A stretch of 64,000 bases of DNA from Pseudomonas alkylphenolica (GCF_000746525.1 NZ_CP009048.1:3775501-3839500); one strand, 5' to 3'. Positions 53,357 to 63,169 are shown, counted from the stretch's first letter. Made by a program: numbers and translations. The notes: generated by a model not told the origin, from the sequence alone.

Positions 53357-55312
53357 TCAGAGTTCATCCTTGGGCGAGTGGAATCTGCCACCGCCCAGGA
53401 TCTGATCGAGCAGGACCAAGGCGGCATGGACATTCGGCCTTGCGCCCATCGGCAGAACCGACGAGTGGGGCAGCGTGGCATCCAGGTAGCCTGCCTGCAT
53501 GACCAGCAGGTGCATCTGATCGGCATTCAAATAGACATGATGCTGCTCCATGGCATAGGACTGGATCAGCGTGAGCGCACCGGTGACCAAAGGCGTGGCG
53601 CTTGAGGTCCCGCCATAGTTCGAGGTGTAATCCCGGTCGTTACCGGACTTGTCTTGCAGTCGATCTGGCTCTAAACCGAGCGTTGCCACGCTGTCCCCCC
53701 AGGCATTGAGCATCCGGTATGGGTAGGCAAAGTTCGAGTACTGATGGGGTTTACCATCCCATGACTGACAGGCGCCTATCAGGATGGCATTGGCATCTCC
53801 ATGATCATGGAAATACGGCCATTGCGAGAGATTGACGCCATATCCCGCCGTGGTGCCTTTGTCGGCAATCGTTTTGGTACTGCCATTGCCCGCCGCGAAA
53901 ACCACCACCGCACCTCGCTCGGTCAACGCTTTTGCCATGTCCCACCAGTCCCGCTCATGTATCGACGGTAAGAACGTCGACAACACCTTCAGATTGGCCG
54001 AATGGCGATTGATGGCGACGATGTCCCCAGGTTCGACATGGCGCAGAAGATCCTTCGGCGTCCGGGCAAGTTTATCCCGATCCTGGGCCTTGTTGTTGTA
54101 GAGGTAAAGTTCGCTGGCATGGCACATGCCGGTCATGCCGATACCGTTGGGCGTAGCCAGCAGGATCCCCACCGATTCGGTTCCATGGTTGGGGTTGCCA
54201 TTGGGTTCCAGGGTAATGATCTTGAGGTTGGGATTGCCTCGCAGGTCTTCATGGTTTGGAAACAGCCCGCCATCTGAAAAGTGCACCCGGGCCCCCTTCC
54301 CTGTCACCTGCTTCGCCCATGCCTTGCGGACATTCATGCCCTGGTATCTGGGGCCGGGTTCATTCAGGTAGGTTTGCAGCGGTTCGAAGTCAGGAGTGGG
54401 TTGTGCGTCGTCATAGGCTTTATTACCTGCCACCACGGCAGCGCCCGTGATCAGTGTCGCCAGCGCAACCGCAGCGCCAAGAATCAGGTTGCCCGGCTCG
54501 AGGTCAGGGGGCACGAAGTGAAGGGACTCAAGGTACTCCAGCGCCGCCAGGGTTTTGATCAACGCCACATAGGTGTCGTTGAGCATACTCGCGGGCTGTT
54601 CCAGGTAGCAGTAATCCCTGAGTACTATGAGTTTTTCGTCAACACGCTCCTGCTGCTCCAGGAAAGGCCGGGGGGCGATGACCTCCTTCAGTCTGGGCCA
54701 GAGGCGCACGAGGGTGGAATCTGAGTCAGGCTCAAGCTCGGACAGAAATCGCTCAAAGCCTCCAACGTTGAACTTCAGCACCAACGGCGGGTAGGACTTG
54801 CCGGGCTCCGGATAAGGGAACGGTTCCAGTGATTCGCCATACGGGTCCACCACCACATGCGTCTCGCCGGCAGATTCATTGCCCTGCTCATCCGCCACAG
54901 ACCGCCTGCCCCTGCCTCTGGCGGCATCAACCGGCACAGTGTCGAGAATGCCTCTGCTCAGTTCGCCTTCGCCGATGACAATGACCAAGGGCGTCATCTC
55001 CAGCGAGTGAGAAGAGTCGACAGGCAGATCCGACACATCATCCATCACCCTGATCCGCGGCCTGATCGTGTAGGTACCTGTCGCCGTCTCAGTGTGCAGA
55101 GTGGCAGGACAACCGTGATCGCTCAGGGCACCACTGTGGGCCTGGGAATACACGGATTTTGCATCAATCTGCACAGGTCCTTCAGGTCCGGCCCTCTCCA
55201 GCTCATAGCGGATGCTTTTTACTTTGCTCAGGCCACTGCCGATACAGCGCACGTGGAATTTTCCATCGAAACGAAAATTGCGGTAATAAACGAAGCTCAC
55301 ATCCAGATTCAT
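53357..55312 (-). CDS. Subtilisin-like (S8) serine protease with unusual N-terminal half
   Basis: 651 residues from the ATG at 55312 (GGAAGG upstream). The catalytic triad is complete: Asp347 (VHFSDGGLF), His376 (NPNHGTESVG), Ser570 (GGTSSATPLVTG), with the oxyanion Asn476 (AAGNGS). The first 320 residues are unlike a subtilase prodomain: a beta-rich region (1-120), a charged linker, a helical segment, then one hydrophobic helix (about 276-296, LILGAAVALATLITGAAVVAG). There is no signal peptide, so it is either cytoplasmic or inserted by the internal helix. No neighbour explains it. Base composition appears lower in GC than around it. Confidence 0.85.
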   Translation of the reverse strand: MNLDVSFVYYRNFRFDGKFHVRCIGSGLSKVKSIRYELERAGPEGPVQIDAKSVYSQAHSGALSDHGCPATLHTETATGTYTIRPRIRVMDDVSDLPVDSSHSLEMTPLVIVIGEGELSRGILDTVPVDAARGRGRRSVADEQGNESAGETHVVVDPYGESLEPFPYPEPGKSYPPLVLKFNVGGFERFLSELEPDSDSTLVRLWPRLKEVIAPRPFLEQQERVDEKLIVLRDYCYLEQPASMLNDTYVALIKTLAALEYLESLHFVPPDLEPGNLILGAAVALATLITGAAVVAGNKAYDDAQPTPDFEPLQTYLNEPGPRYQGMNVRKAWAKQVTGKGARVHFSDGGLFPNHEDLRGNPNLKIITLEPNGNPNHGTESVGILLATPNGIGMTGMCHASELYLYNNKAQDRDKLARTPKDLLRHVEPGDIVAINRHSANLKVLSTFLPSIHERDWWDMAKALTERGAVVVFAAGNGSTKTIADKGTTAGYGVNLSQWPYFHDHGDANAILIGACQSWDGKPHQYSNFAYPYRMLNAWGDSVATLGLEPDRLQDKSGNDRDYTSNYGGTSSATPLVTGALTLIQSYAMEQHHVYLNADQMHLLVMQAGYLDATLPHSSVLPMGARPNVHAALVLLDQILGGGRFHSPKDEL

Positions 55313-55492
55313 AGGTTCAACCTTCCGTGTTTGCACCCGTACCCTTCGCCGGGCATGCCAACACGCATACTCACCCTGGACTGGTCAGGTGTGCAGATAG
55401 AAGGAATTCCAGAACATCTGTGCCCGGACAGTACGCAACACCTCGTCGTCTACACTTGCCCGAACCCGTAGACCGCCAACGACGAGGCCCTG

Positions 55493-56500
55493 ATGAAAAG
55501 CATCCCGACGCTGCTGGCCGGCCTGTTGTTCGCTCTAGGCCTGGCTAGCGCCACGGCCAGCGAACCAGACAAGCCCATCCACTTCGGCGACATCACCTGG
55601 GAAAGCGGCAGCCTGACCACCGAAATTCTGCGCCTGATCGTCGAGAAGGGTTACAGCTACCCCACCGATACCCTCCCCGGCAGCACCGTGAGCATGGAGG
55701 TGGCCCTGGCGCGCAACGATATCCAGGTGATTGCCGAAGAATGGGCCGGTCGCAGCCCGGCCTGGGTCAAGGCCGAACAGGCCGGTCAGGTGTTCGCCAT
55801 CGGCGACACGGTGAAGAACGCCGATGAAGGCTGGTATGTACCTGAATACGTGATCAAGGGGGATACTGCTCGCGGCATCAAGGCCCTGGCTCCTGAGTTG
55901 CACGCGGTGGCTGATCTGAAGCAGTACAAGGACATCTTCAAGGACCCGGAGACACCTGACAAGGGCCGCTTCCTCAACAGCCCCAGCGGCTGGACCTCCG
56001 AAATCGTCAACAGCCAGAAGCTCAAGGCCTATGGCCTGGACAATGACTACGTGAACTTTCGCAGTGGCTCCGGCGCCGCCCTGGATGCCGAAATCACCTC
56101 GGCGATCCGCCGCGGTAAACCGGTGCTGTTCTACTACTGGTCACCTACCCCTTTGATGGGCCGTTTCTCTTTGGTTCGCCTGGAAGAGCCGCCATTCAAC
56201 GAAGCGGCCTGGAAGACCCTGACCGACGCCAACAACCCCAACCCACAAGGCTCGCGGTCACTGCCCGCGAAATTGTCGATCGGTGTCTCCGCGCCTTTTC
56301 GCAACGAGTATCCGCAACTGGTCGAGTTCTTCGCCAAGGTCGACATACCCATCGACACCTTGAACAAAGCCCTGGCGCAGATGAGCGAAAAACGCGAATC
56401 ACCCAAGGATGCCGCGCTGAAATTCATGCGTGATCATCCGGCCACCTGGAAAGCCTGGCTACCCAGCGAAGTCGCCGAACGCGTCGAGGCCGGCTTGTGA
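55493..56500 (+). CDS. Glycine-betaine/choline-type ABC substrate-binding protein
   Basis: 335 residues, signal peptide (TLLAGLLFALGLASATA). OpuAC family: HFGDITWESGSLTTEILRLIVEKGYSY, then EEWAGRSPAWVKAE and RGKPVLFYYWSPTPLMGRFSLVRLEEPP, where Trp/Tyr residues form the aromatic cage for quaternary amines. Partner permease starts on its stop codon (GTGA overlap), so the two are coupled. The ligand could be betaine, choline, carnitine or a related compound. Confidence 0.88.
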   Translation: MKSIPTLLAGLLFALGLASATASEPDKPIHFGDITWESGSLTTEILRLIVEKGYSYPTDTLPGSTVSMEVALARNDIQVIAEEWAGRSPAWVKAEQAGQVFAIGDTVKNADEGWYVPEYVIKGDTARGIKALAPELHAVADLKQYKDIFKDPETPDKGRFLNSPSGWTSEIVNSQKLKAYGLDNDYVNFRSGSGAALDAEITSAIRRGKPVLFYYWSPTPLMGRFSLVRLEEPPFNEAAWKTLTDANNPNPQGSRSLPAKLSIGVSAPFRNEYPQLVEFFAKVDIPIDTLNKALAQMSEKRESPKDAALKFMRDHPATWKAWLPSEVAERVEAGL

Positions 56501-57363
56501 GTGGAGGCTTTCCAGAAACCCTGCACTTCTCCTTCGCCGACAGCGTCAACCGTTTCGTCGACTGGCTGGTGTTGGCTTACGGCGATCAATTGCGCAGCGT
56601 CTCCGAAGGCCTGCTGCAATTGCTGGTCGCGCTGGAAAACCTGTTGCGTGCAACACCCTGGTGGTTGTTACTGCTGGTCGTCGCACTGCTCACCTGGCAT
56701 GCCAGTCGCAGTGTGATCAGGGCACTGGTGCTGAGCGGCTTGCTGTTTTTGATCGGGGTAATCGGTCTGTGGGACAAGCTCCTGCAAACCTGTGCTCTGG
56801 TGCTGGTGAGTACCGGGCTGTGCATCCTGATCGGTGTGCCTATCGGTGTATTGCTGGCCAGCCGGCCACGGGCACGCCGGTTGTTGTTGCCGGTACTCGA
56901 TGTCATGCAGACCCTGCCCAGCTTCGTCTACCTGATTCCGGTGCTGATGCTGTTTGGTCTGGGCAAGGTCCCGGCGATTTTCGCCACCTTGATCTACGCA
57001 CTGCCGCCACTGATCCGCCTGACCGAACTGGGGTTGTCACAGATCGATCCGTCCCTGACCCAGGCCGCCCAAGGGCTGGGCGCCGGGCGCTGGCAACGCC
57101 TGCGCCGGGTCATGCTGCCACTGGCCATGCCGAGCATCATGGCCGGGCTCAATCAATCGGTGATGATGGCCCTGTCGATGGTGGTGGTTGCCTCGATGAT
57201 CGGCGCGCGTGGCCTGGGCGAAGATGTGCTGGCGGGGATTCAAACATTGAATGTCGGCAAGGGCATGGAAGCCGGGTTGGCGATAGTCGCGCTGGCGATG
57301 GTGATCGACCGGATTACCCAGGCCTATGGCCAGCCAAAGCCGGGTACTTTCAATCAACGTTGA
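56497..57363 (+). CDS. Betaine-type ABC transporter permease (ProW/OpuAB-like)
   Basis: 288 residues, GTG start overlapping the binding-protein stop by 4 bp. Six membrane helices; the EAA loop is LSQIDPSLTQAAQGLGAGRWQRLRRVMLPLAMPSIMAG. Helices include TCALVLVSTGLCILIGVPIGVLLA and QTLPSFVYLIPVLMLFGLG. It would form the channel for the adjacent binding protein. The ATP-binding subunit is missing from the operon and must come from elsewhere. The next gene is a LysR regulator. Confidence 0.9.
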   Translation: MSGGFPETLHFSFADSVNRFVDWLVLAYGDQLRSVSEGLLQLLVALENLLRATPWWLLLLVVALLTWHASRSVIRALVLSGLLFLIGVIGLWDKLLQTCALVLVSTGLCILIGVPIGVLLASRPRARRLLLPVLDVMQTLPSFVYLIPVLMLFGLGKVPAIFATLIYALPPLIRLTELGLSQIDPSLTQAAQGLGAGRWQRLRRVMLPLAMPSIMAGLNQSVMMALSMVVVASMIGARGLGEDVLAGIQTLNVGKGMEAGLAIVALAMVIDRITQAYGQPKPGTFNQR

Positions 57364-57411
57364 TCGACGCCATGATGAGCCTCCCCTCCCCGGCATAATC
57401 GGAGCCCGCGT

Positions 57412-58278
57412 TTGTCGCTCAAAGCCCTGCGCACCCTGGTCACCATCGCTCGCCACGGCACCTTCGCCCGTGCCGCCGACGTCCTGAGCCTGACCCCCTC
57501 GGCGGTCAGCCTGCATATTCGCAGCCTGGAGGAAGAGCTGCAGGTCAGCCTGTTCGACCGTAGCCGGCGCCAGGTCAGCCTGACCGAAGCCGGGCATCTG
57601 GCGGTCGAGCGCGCCGAGGGCATCCTCGCCGCCTATGATGAGATGGCAGACGCGCTGGTCAGTGGCCCAGGCCTGCGTGGCCGACTGAAAATCGGTGCCA
57701 TCCACACGGCATTGGCCGGACGCCTGCCAGCGGCGCTGGTGCAGATCAAGGCCGAGCATCCACACCTGCATATCAGCGTGCTCTCGGGCATGTCCGCGGA
57801 GCTTGCCCGGCGCGTCGAGGACGGTGAACTGGATGCCGCCATCACCACCGAACCTGTACCACCCTACCCGGCCAACCTGGACTTCACCCCGCTTTACCAG
57901 AACCGCTTCTGGGCCGTTGCCGGTCCGGGTTTTGCCGGGGCAAACCTGAGGGAGTTACTCGCCAGCCAGCCATTCCTGCGCTTTGACAAACGTGCCTGGG
58001 CCGGACGCATCATCGAGCAGGAGCTGCGCAAACAACAGTTGCCGGTTAGCGAGCAGATGGAACTGGACAGCCAACAAGCCCTGACGCACATGGCCTCGAT
58101 GGGCCTGGGCGTGGCCATCGTGCCCCTGGCCGACGAAGACTTGCAGCACCTGCCCGCCGTGACCTTGCTGCCCTTTGGCGAACCCCAGCGCGTACGTCAT
58201 GTCGGCTTGCTCGAACATAACAGCAGCCGTCGGCGCCACCTGACCGCCGTGCTGAAAAGCACCTTGGGCCAACCATGA
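57412..58278 (+). CDS. LysR-family transcriptional regulator
   Basis: 288 residues from a TTG at 57412 with GGAG upstream. Winged helix at about 2-60 (LKALRTLVTIARHGTFARAADVLSLTPSAVSLHIRSLE), then the effector domain (LRGRLKIGAIHTALAGRLPAALVQI). The same-strand position 48 bp after the permease suggests it could be in the betaine operon, or that it regulates the downstream AEC carrier. The inducer is unknown. Confidence 0.85.
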   Translation: MSLKALRTLVTIARHGTFARAADVLSLTPSAVSLHIRSLEEELQVSLFDRSRRQVSLTEAGHLAVERAEGILAAYDEMADALVSGPGLRGRLKIGAIHTALAGRLPAALVQIKAEHPHLHISVLSGMSAELARRVEDGELDAAITTEPVPPYPANLDFTPLYQNRFWAVAGPGFAGANLRELLASQPFLRFDKRAWAGRIIEQELRKQQLPVSEQMELDSQQALTHMASMGLGVAIVPLADEDLQHLPAVTLLPFGEPQRVRHVGLLEHNSSRRRHLTAVLKSTLGQP

Positions 58279-58388
58279 AGTTTTCCTCAACGGTTGCTTG
58301 AGAATTCAGCGTTTTTTTCTTTCATTGCCACAGGCTAGCCTGATGTCGACTCCCACAAGGGAGCGCTGACTGATAGGGAAATTGCCTG

Positions 58389-59306
58389 ATGCTGAACCTG
58401 ATCCTTGCCACCATCGTCCCCATCGCCCTGCTGATTGCGCTGGGCCGCTGGCTGCGGATCCAGGGGTTTCTGGGTGAGAGTTTCTGGCCAGCGGCCGAGC
58501 GCCTGAGCTACTTCGTGTTGCTCCCTGCGCTGTTCATGCATGGGCTGTCGACAGCCGACCTTACTGGCCTGCCGGTGTTCGACATGGTTGCGGTGTTGCT
58601 GCTGTCGACGCTGATTGGCGCTACCTTGCTGGTGCTGTGCAGGGGCGTAGTCGCCAGCGATGGTGCCAGTTTCACCTCGGTGTTCCAGGGCGGTGTGCGC
58701 TTCAACAACTACATTGGCGCGACGTTGGCCGCCGGGATCTATGGCACGGGCGGGATCGCCCTGGCTGCCGTGGCCAATGCCGCCATCGTGCCCACGGTGA
58801 ACGTGCTGTGCGTCATGGTCTTTGCCCGCTACAGCGGTACGCGCAGTTCGGCGGCTGCTGTGATCAAGGCGATTTGCCGTAACCCATTGATCGTTGGCTG
58901 CGCAATCGGAATTACCCTACGCATTACCGGAACAGGGCTGCCAGCGGGCATCGAACCGACCGTGAAAGCGCTCGGTCAGGCAGCCTTGCCATTGGGCCTG
59001 CTGTGCGTCGGTGCCGCACTGGGTAGCAGTGCGCAGGGGCTGGGCCCGCGTCCACTGCTGGCAGCCTCGCTATTCAAGTTCGTGGTGCTGCCACTGACAA
59101 CCTACGGAGTCTGTCGAATACTCGGACTCAGCGGCCAGGCGGCAATCGTGGCCATTCTGTTCCAGGCCCTGCCGACCGCTTCGTCATCCTATGTCATGGC
59201 CCGGCAAATGGGCGGCAATGCGCCGCTGATGGCCAACATCATAGCCTTGCAGACCTTACTGGCGGCGCTGACGCTACCGGTGATGCTGAGCCTGACGCTG
59301 GCTTGA
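58389..59306 (+). CDS. AEC-family transporter (auxin efflux carrier / malonate-type)
   Basis: 305 residues, about 10 membrane helices. Landmarks: LILATIVPIALLIALGRWL, SYFVLLPALFMHGLS, GGVRFNNYIGATLAAGIYG, and LPLGLLCVGAALGSSAQG with the family's Gly-rich segment in the second half. Bacterial AEC proteins carry malonate, lactate or other small organic acids, and auxin transport is not implied. The ATG at 58389 has TAGGGAAA upstream. It follows the LysR gene by 110 bp. Confidence 0.88.
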   Translation: MLNLILATIVPIALLIALGRWLRIQGFLGESFWPAAERLSYFVLLPALFMHGLSTADLTGLPVFDMVAVLLLSTLIGATLLVLCRGVVASDGASFTSVFQGGVRFNNYIGATLAAGIYGTGGIALAAVANAAIVPTVNVLCVMVFARYSGTRSSAAAVIKAICRNPLIVGCAIGITLRITGTGLPAGIEPTVKALGQAALPLGLLCVGAALGSSAQGLGPRPLLAASLFKFVVLPLTTYGVCRILGLSGQAAIVAILFQALPTASSSYVMARQMGGNAPLMANIIALQTLLAALTLPVMLSLTLA

Positions 59307-59319
59307 GTCTGCCTGCAGA

Positions 59320-59344
59320 GGCGGCGCAGTTCCTGTGCGCCGCC
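59320..59344. terminator. Bidirectional hairpin between convergent genes
   Basis: GGCGGCGCA-GTTCCTG-TGCGCCGCC, a perfect 9-bp GC-rich stem with a 7-nt loop, lies between the AEC carrier stop and the end of the convergent binding-protein gene. Confidence 0.7.
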
Positions 59345-59356
59345 ACTGCGTAACGA

Positions 59357-60457
59357 TTACTTATCCGACTTGATGCTGGTCCACACCCGGGTACGCACAC
59401 GTTCAAGCTTCTGCGGCAGCGGTTGCACCACATAAAGCTTGGCCAGGGCTTCCTGGGTTGGGGTCAGGTTCGGGTTGCCGGTAATTTCCGGTTTGATGAG
59501 TGCTAACGAATCTTTGTTGGCGTTGGGATAGCCGAGAAAATCACTGATCGGGGCGATGACTTTCGGGTCCATCAGGTTGTTGAGAAACTCATGGGCTTCG
59601 GCAACATTCTTCGCGCTTTTCGGAATCGCAAAGGTGTCGAACCAGATCGGTGCCCCTTCTTTAGGCAAACGCCAGTCAACCACTACACCATTGCCCGCCT
59701 CTTTGGCGCGGTTGCCAAACTGGTAAAAACTGCCGGAATAGCCGATGGCGACACAGATATCACCGTTGGCGATGTCGGTCATGTACTTCGCGGAGTTGAA
59801 GTAGGTGACATAGGGCCGGATCTTCAACATCAGGGCCTTGGCTTTTTCGTAGTCGTCAGGGTTCTGGCTGTTGGGGTCCAGGCCAAGGTAGTGCAAGGCA
59901 ATCGGCAAAATTTCCGAAGGTGTGTCGAGCATGGCCACGCCACAGGACTTGAGTTTCTCCATGTTCTCGGGCTTGAACACCAGGTCCCAGCTGTCCACCG
60001 GCGCCTGCTCACCCAGCGCGGCCTTGACCTTGGCCGGGTTGAAGCCGATCAACACCGTGCCGTACATATAGGGCACCCCGTACTGGTTACCCGGGTCGTT
60101 GCGGTCAAGGAGCTTGAGCAGTACCGGGTCCTGATGGCGCCAGTTGGGCAGCTTGCTCTTGTCCAGTTTCTGAAAGACACCGGCCTTGATCTGGGTATCG
60201 AGAAACTGGTTCGAAGGCACCACCAGGTCGTAGCCCGAGTTGCCGGTGAGCAATTTGGCTTCCAGGGATTCGTTGGTGTCGAAGGTGTCCCAGGTGACTT
60301 TGATGCCAGACTGCGCGGCAAAATCCTTGGGCACGGATGGCAAGATATAGTCCGCCCAGTTGTACACCCTCAACTCTCGTACTTCGGCATGCACGGCGCC
60401 GGCCAACAGCGTCAGTGCCCCAACGCCGACAACAAGCATACGTTTCAGTGTGGCCAT
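59357..60457 (-). CDS. Polyamine ABC substrate-binding protein (PotF/SpuD-like)
   Basis: 366 residues, signal peptide (MLVVGVGALTLLAGAVHA). Landmarks: LRVYNWADYILPSVPKDF, GYDLVVPSNQFLDTQIKAGVF, GVAMLDTPSEILPIALHYLG, VAIGYSGSFYQFGNRAKEA. The binding site residues (SNQF, the D in LDTPSE, YSGS) match the PotF/SpuD group that binds putrescine or spermidine. Start: ATG with GGGGAA upstream. No permease or ATPase genes are adjacent, so this is a solo binding protein, distinct from the one at 35.3 kb. Confidence 0.9.
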   Translation of the reverse strand: MATLKRMLVVGVGALTLLAGAVHAEVRELRVYNWADYILPSVPKDFAAQSGIKVTWDTFDTNESLEAKLLTGNSGYDLVVPSNQFLDTQIKAGVFQKLDKSKLPNWRHQDPVLLKLLDRNDPGNQYGVPYMYGTVLIGFNPAKVKAALGEQAPVDSWDLVFKPENMEKLKSCGVAMLDTPSEILPIALHYLGLDPNSQNPDDYEKAKALMLKIRPYVTYFNSAKYMTDIANGDICVAIGYSGSFYQFGNRAKEAGNGVVVDWRLPKEGAPIWFDTFAIPKSAKNVAEAHEFLNNLMDPKVIAPISDFLGYPNANKDSLALIKPEITGNPNLTPTQEALAKLYVVQPLPQKLERVRTRVWTSIKSDK

Positions 60458-60565
60458 GGATTATTCCCCCGAGTTTGGCCTTCTGATTCTTGCTGAGGGT
60501 TTTGACGGATCACAGTGTGTGGTTGGCCAAAAAGAGATCGTAATGGCCAATTTTCGTGGACAGCG

Positions 60566-61882
60566 TTAACCCCTGCGCGGCAGCGCGATACTGACCCGTA
60601 ACCCGCCAAGGGGGCTGTCTTGGAGTGTCATCTGCCCGCCCCAGACTTCGACGATGTCGCGCACGATGCCCAATCCCAGGCCATGCCCATCGACCTGCTC
60701 ATCCAGCCGGGTACCGCGTTCGAGCACTTGCTGGCGGTCAGACTCAGGAATACCCGGTCCATCGTCGTCGATAAGCAGTTGATAGCGTTCGGCCTGCTCT
60801 TCGATCGTCAACTGCACTTCGCTGTCAGCCCATTTGCAGGCGTTGTCCAACAGATTGCCGAGCAGTTCCAGCAGGTCCTCTCGGTCCCAGGGCAACAGCA
60901 GGCCGAGCGGCACACGCTGGCTGAGCTCCAGGCCTTCGCCATGGATCATGCCCAGCGTTGACAGCAACCCGGGCAGCTCGGCATCACAATCGAATTGCGC
61001 GCCGGGCAGAGCATCACCCGCCAGCCGGGCACGGTTGAGTTCACGACTCAGACGCTGCTGGATCTGTTGCAGTTGCTCGCGCAGTTGTACGCGGACCTGC
61101 GGCGCATCCTTCAACTGTTCGCTGGAAGCCAGGCTCAGCAGCACCGCCAACGGCGTCTTCAGCGCGTGCCCGAGGTTGCCCAGGGCATTGCGTGAACGGC
61201 GCAGGCTGTCTTCGGTGTGAGCCAACAGATGGTTGATCTGTGCGACCAGCGGCTCGAGCTCGCTAGGCACCTGGGTGTCGAGCTGCGAGCGCTTACCTTG
61301 TTGCAACTGCGCGATCTGCCCGCGCACACGTTCAAGTGGGCGCAATGAGCGGGTGACGGTGATGCGTTGCAGTACCAGTACCAGAATCAGGGCGACCAGA
61401 CCCAGGCCCAGGCCGATCTGCTGCATGCGGCGAAACTGATCACGCACCGGGGTGTAATCCTGAGCGACACTGATCGAAATGGGCTGGCCAAAGCGCCGGT
61501 AATCGCTGCGCAGCACCAGCAACTGCTGGTTCTCCGGGCCGAGCTGCAGATCGGTGTGCAGGCCGCTACTGGCTGGCGCAGGCATGTCCAGGTCCCAAAG
61601 CGAGCGGGAACGCCAGCTGCCACCGTCGAAATCGATGCGAAAGTAATAGCCGGAGAACGGCCGCTGGTAGGCCGAGGAAAGCCGCCGCTCATCCAGCTCC
61701 AGACCCGACTGCCCGCGCACCAGCGCGATCAGCAGGTTTTCGCTTTCCTTGCGCAAACCTGTCTCCAGGTAGCGCTGCAAGCCCACTTCGAACAACCACA
61801 GACTCAACTGCGCCAGGGCCAGACCTACCAGCACCAGTACCGCAATCAGGCCAAGACTCAAGCGTGCCTGGATCGACTTCAC
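60566..61882 (-). CDS. Sensor histidine kinase, BqsS/CarS-like
   Basis: 438 residues. TM1 ([24 protein letters not shown]), a periplasmic sensor of about 125 residues, TM2 ([15 protein letters not shown]), HAMP-like linker, H-box [21 protein letters not shown]-box [22 protein letters not shown] and [13 protein letters not shown]. The [10 protein letters not shown] form resembles PhoQ-type kinases. Gene order (two PepSY proteins, regulator, kinase) matches my memory of P. aeruginosa BqsRS/CarRS, which responds to Fe(II) or Ca2+. The RExxE iron motif of BqsS is not obvious here (nearest is RKESE). It overlaps the regulator gene by 4 bp. Confidence 0.87.
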   Translation of the reverse strand: MKSIQARLSLGLIAVLVLVGLALAQLSLWLFEVGLQRYLETGLRKESENLLIALVRGQSGLELDERRLSSAYQRPFSGYYFRIDFDGGSWRSRSLWDLDMPAPASSGLHTDLQLGPENQQLLVLRSDYRRFGQPISISVAQDYTPVRDQFRRMQQIGLGLGLVALILVLVLQRITVTRSLRPLERVRGQIAQLQQGKRSQLDTQVPSELEPLVAQINHLLAHTEDSLRRSRNALGNLGHALKTPLAVLLSLASSEQLKDAPQVRVQLREQLQQIQQRLSRELNRARLAGDALPGAQFDCDAELPGLLSTLGMIHGEGLELSQRVPLGLLLPWDREDLLELLGNLLDNACKWADSEVQLTIEEQAERYQLLIDDDGPGIPESDRQQVLERGTRLDEQVDGHGLGLGIVRDIVEVWGGQMTLQDSPLGGLRVSIALPRRG

Positions 61883-62547
61883 TCGGCGCTCCCGGCATAG
61901 CGGTAACCTTGCCCGCGGCGCGTCTCGATGACGCTGCGGCCGAGCTTGCGGCGCAGGTGATTGACGTGGACCTCCAGCACATTGGAATCGCGCTCGGTCT
62001 CACCGTCATAAAGATGCTCGGCCAGCTGACTCTTCGACAGAATCTGCTGCGGGTGCAACATGAAGTAGCGCAACAGGCGAAATTCCGCAGCGGTGAGCTG
62101 GATATCGACGCCGTCACGGGTCACGCACTGGCGCCCTTCATCGAGTTGCAGACCGGCCGCCTCTAGGGTTGGCTGATTGGCCAGGCCACGGGCGCGACGC
62201 AGCAACGACTGCACACGCAACATCAGCTCTTCCGGGTGGAAGGGCTTGCTCAGGTAGTCGTCGGCACCAGCCTTCAGCCCCTCGATGCGCTCCGCCCAGG
62301 AGCTGCGCGCGGTCAGAATCAGCACCGGCGTGGCCAAGCCACCGGCGCGCCACTGGGCCAGTACTTCAAGCCCTGACAACCCGGGCAAGCCGAGATCGAG
62401 GATGATCAGGTCATAGGGTTCGCTGCTGCCCTGGTAGACCGCGTCACGGCCATCAGCCAGCCAGTCGACCGCATAGCCCTGGCGCTGCAGGCCTTGGGTC
62501 AGTTCATCCGCCAGCGGGACGTTGTCTTCGACCAGTAACAGGCGCAT
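61879..62547 (-). CDS. OmpR-family response regulator, BqsR/CarR-like
   Basis: 222 residues. Receiver domain: VEDN, phospho-Asp51 in IILDLGLPG, Thr in LTARSS, Lys in YLSKPF. The winged-helix effector domain includes [39 protein letters not shown] and [11 protein letters not shown]. Start codon overlaps the last base of the upstream PepSY stop (TGATG), and its own stop overlaps the kinase start, so translation is coupled along the operon. Confidence 0.92.
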   Translation of the reverse strand: MRLLLVEDNVPLADELTQGLQRQGYAVDWLADGRDAVYQGSSEPYDLIILDLGLPGLSGLEVLAQWRAGGLATPVLILTARSSWAERIEGLKAGADDYLSKPFHPEELMLRVQSLLRRARGLANQPTLEAAGLQLDEGRQCVTRDGVDIQLTAAEFRLLRYFMLHPQQILSKSQLAEHLYDGETERDSNVLEVHVNHLRRKLGRSVIETRRGQGYRYAGSAE

Positions 62548-62861
62548 CAGTCATCTTCCTCGTCTTTGAGCAACGCTCCATTGGATGCATCGAGTTTGAT
62601 CTCGCGGACTACGCCTTCGGGGGTCAGTAATTCGACTTCGTACTCGTAGCGGCCGTGCTTGTGTTCCAGCTCCGCCTCCAGCAACTTCGCCCCGGGATAG
62701 CGTCCCAGGGCGTCATTGAGCAACTGCTCCAGCGGCAGGATTACGCCCTGCTGGCGTAACTGCAGGGCTTCGTCCTGATCAAGGTCACGGGCCGATGCCA
62801 GCGAACAAAGTACCAACAGCGCAACGAGTGCCGCCTGCGCTGTTCGCGTGCAAACGCTCAT
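62547..62861 (-). CDS. PepSY-domain periplasmic protein 1
   Basis: 104 residues with signal peptide ([15 protein letters not shown]). PepSY core: [58 protein letters not shown], read in parts. PepSY domains bind small ligands or inhibit proteases. As the gene lies directly before the response regulator, it may be a periplasmic input or output element of the pair. It shares TAATG with the preceding gene. Confidence 0.86.
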   Translation of the reverse strand: MSVCTRTAQAALVALLVLCSLASARDLDQDEALQLRQQGVILPLEQLLNDALGRYPGAKLLEAELEHKHGRYEYEVELLTPEGVVREIKLDASNGALLKDEEDD

Positions 62862-63169
62862 TATTTGTCCTGGACGTCCTTGAGGATTTCACCGGTCTTG
62901 GCGTCCAGGTCCACGTCCCATTCGACGTTCTTGGCATCGCGCAGGTCGATCTTGTAGACAAGGCGACCGTAGACATCTTCCAGCTCGGACTCTTTGATCG
63001 TGGCGCCTGGATGCTTGTCCAGCGCTTTGGCATTCAAGTCATCCAGCGACAGGATGGTTTTGTCCTGAACCAGTTTGGTGACTTCATGCATAGGAATGTC
63101 TTTGGCCAGTGCGACATTGGCGCCCAGGGCAAGAGCAGCGGTCACGAACAGGGCAGTCAAAGTTTTCAT
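62861..63169 (-). CDS. PepSY-domain periplasmic protein 2
   Basis: 102 residues with signal peptide (LTALFVTAALALGANVALA). PepSY region: TILSLDDLNAKALDKHPG, then GRLVYKIDLRDAKNVEWDVDLDAKTGEILKD. It is the first gene of the four-gene operon, and its stop overlaps the next start. It is more charged than its neighbour and likely evolved from a common ancestor by duplication. Confidence 0.86.
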   Translation of the reverse strand: MKTLTALFVTAALALGANVALAKDIPMHEVTKLVQDKTILSLDDLNAKALDKHPGATIKESELEDVYGRLVYKIDLRDAKNVEWDVDLDAKTGEILKDVQDK

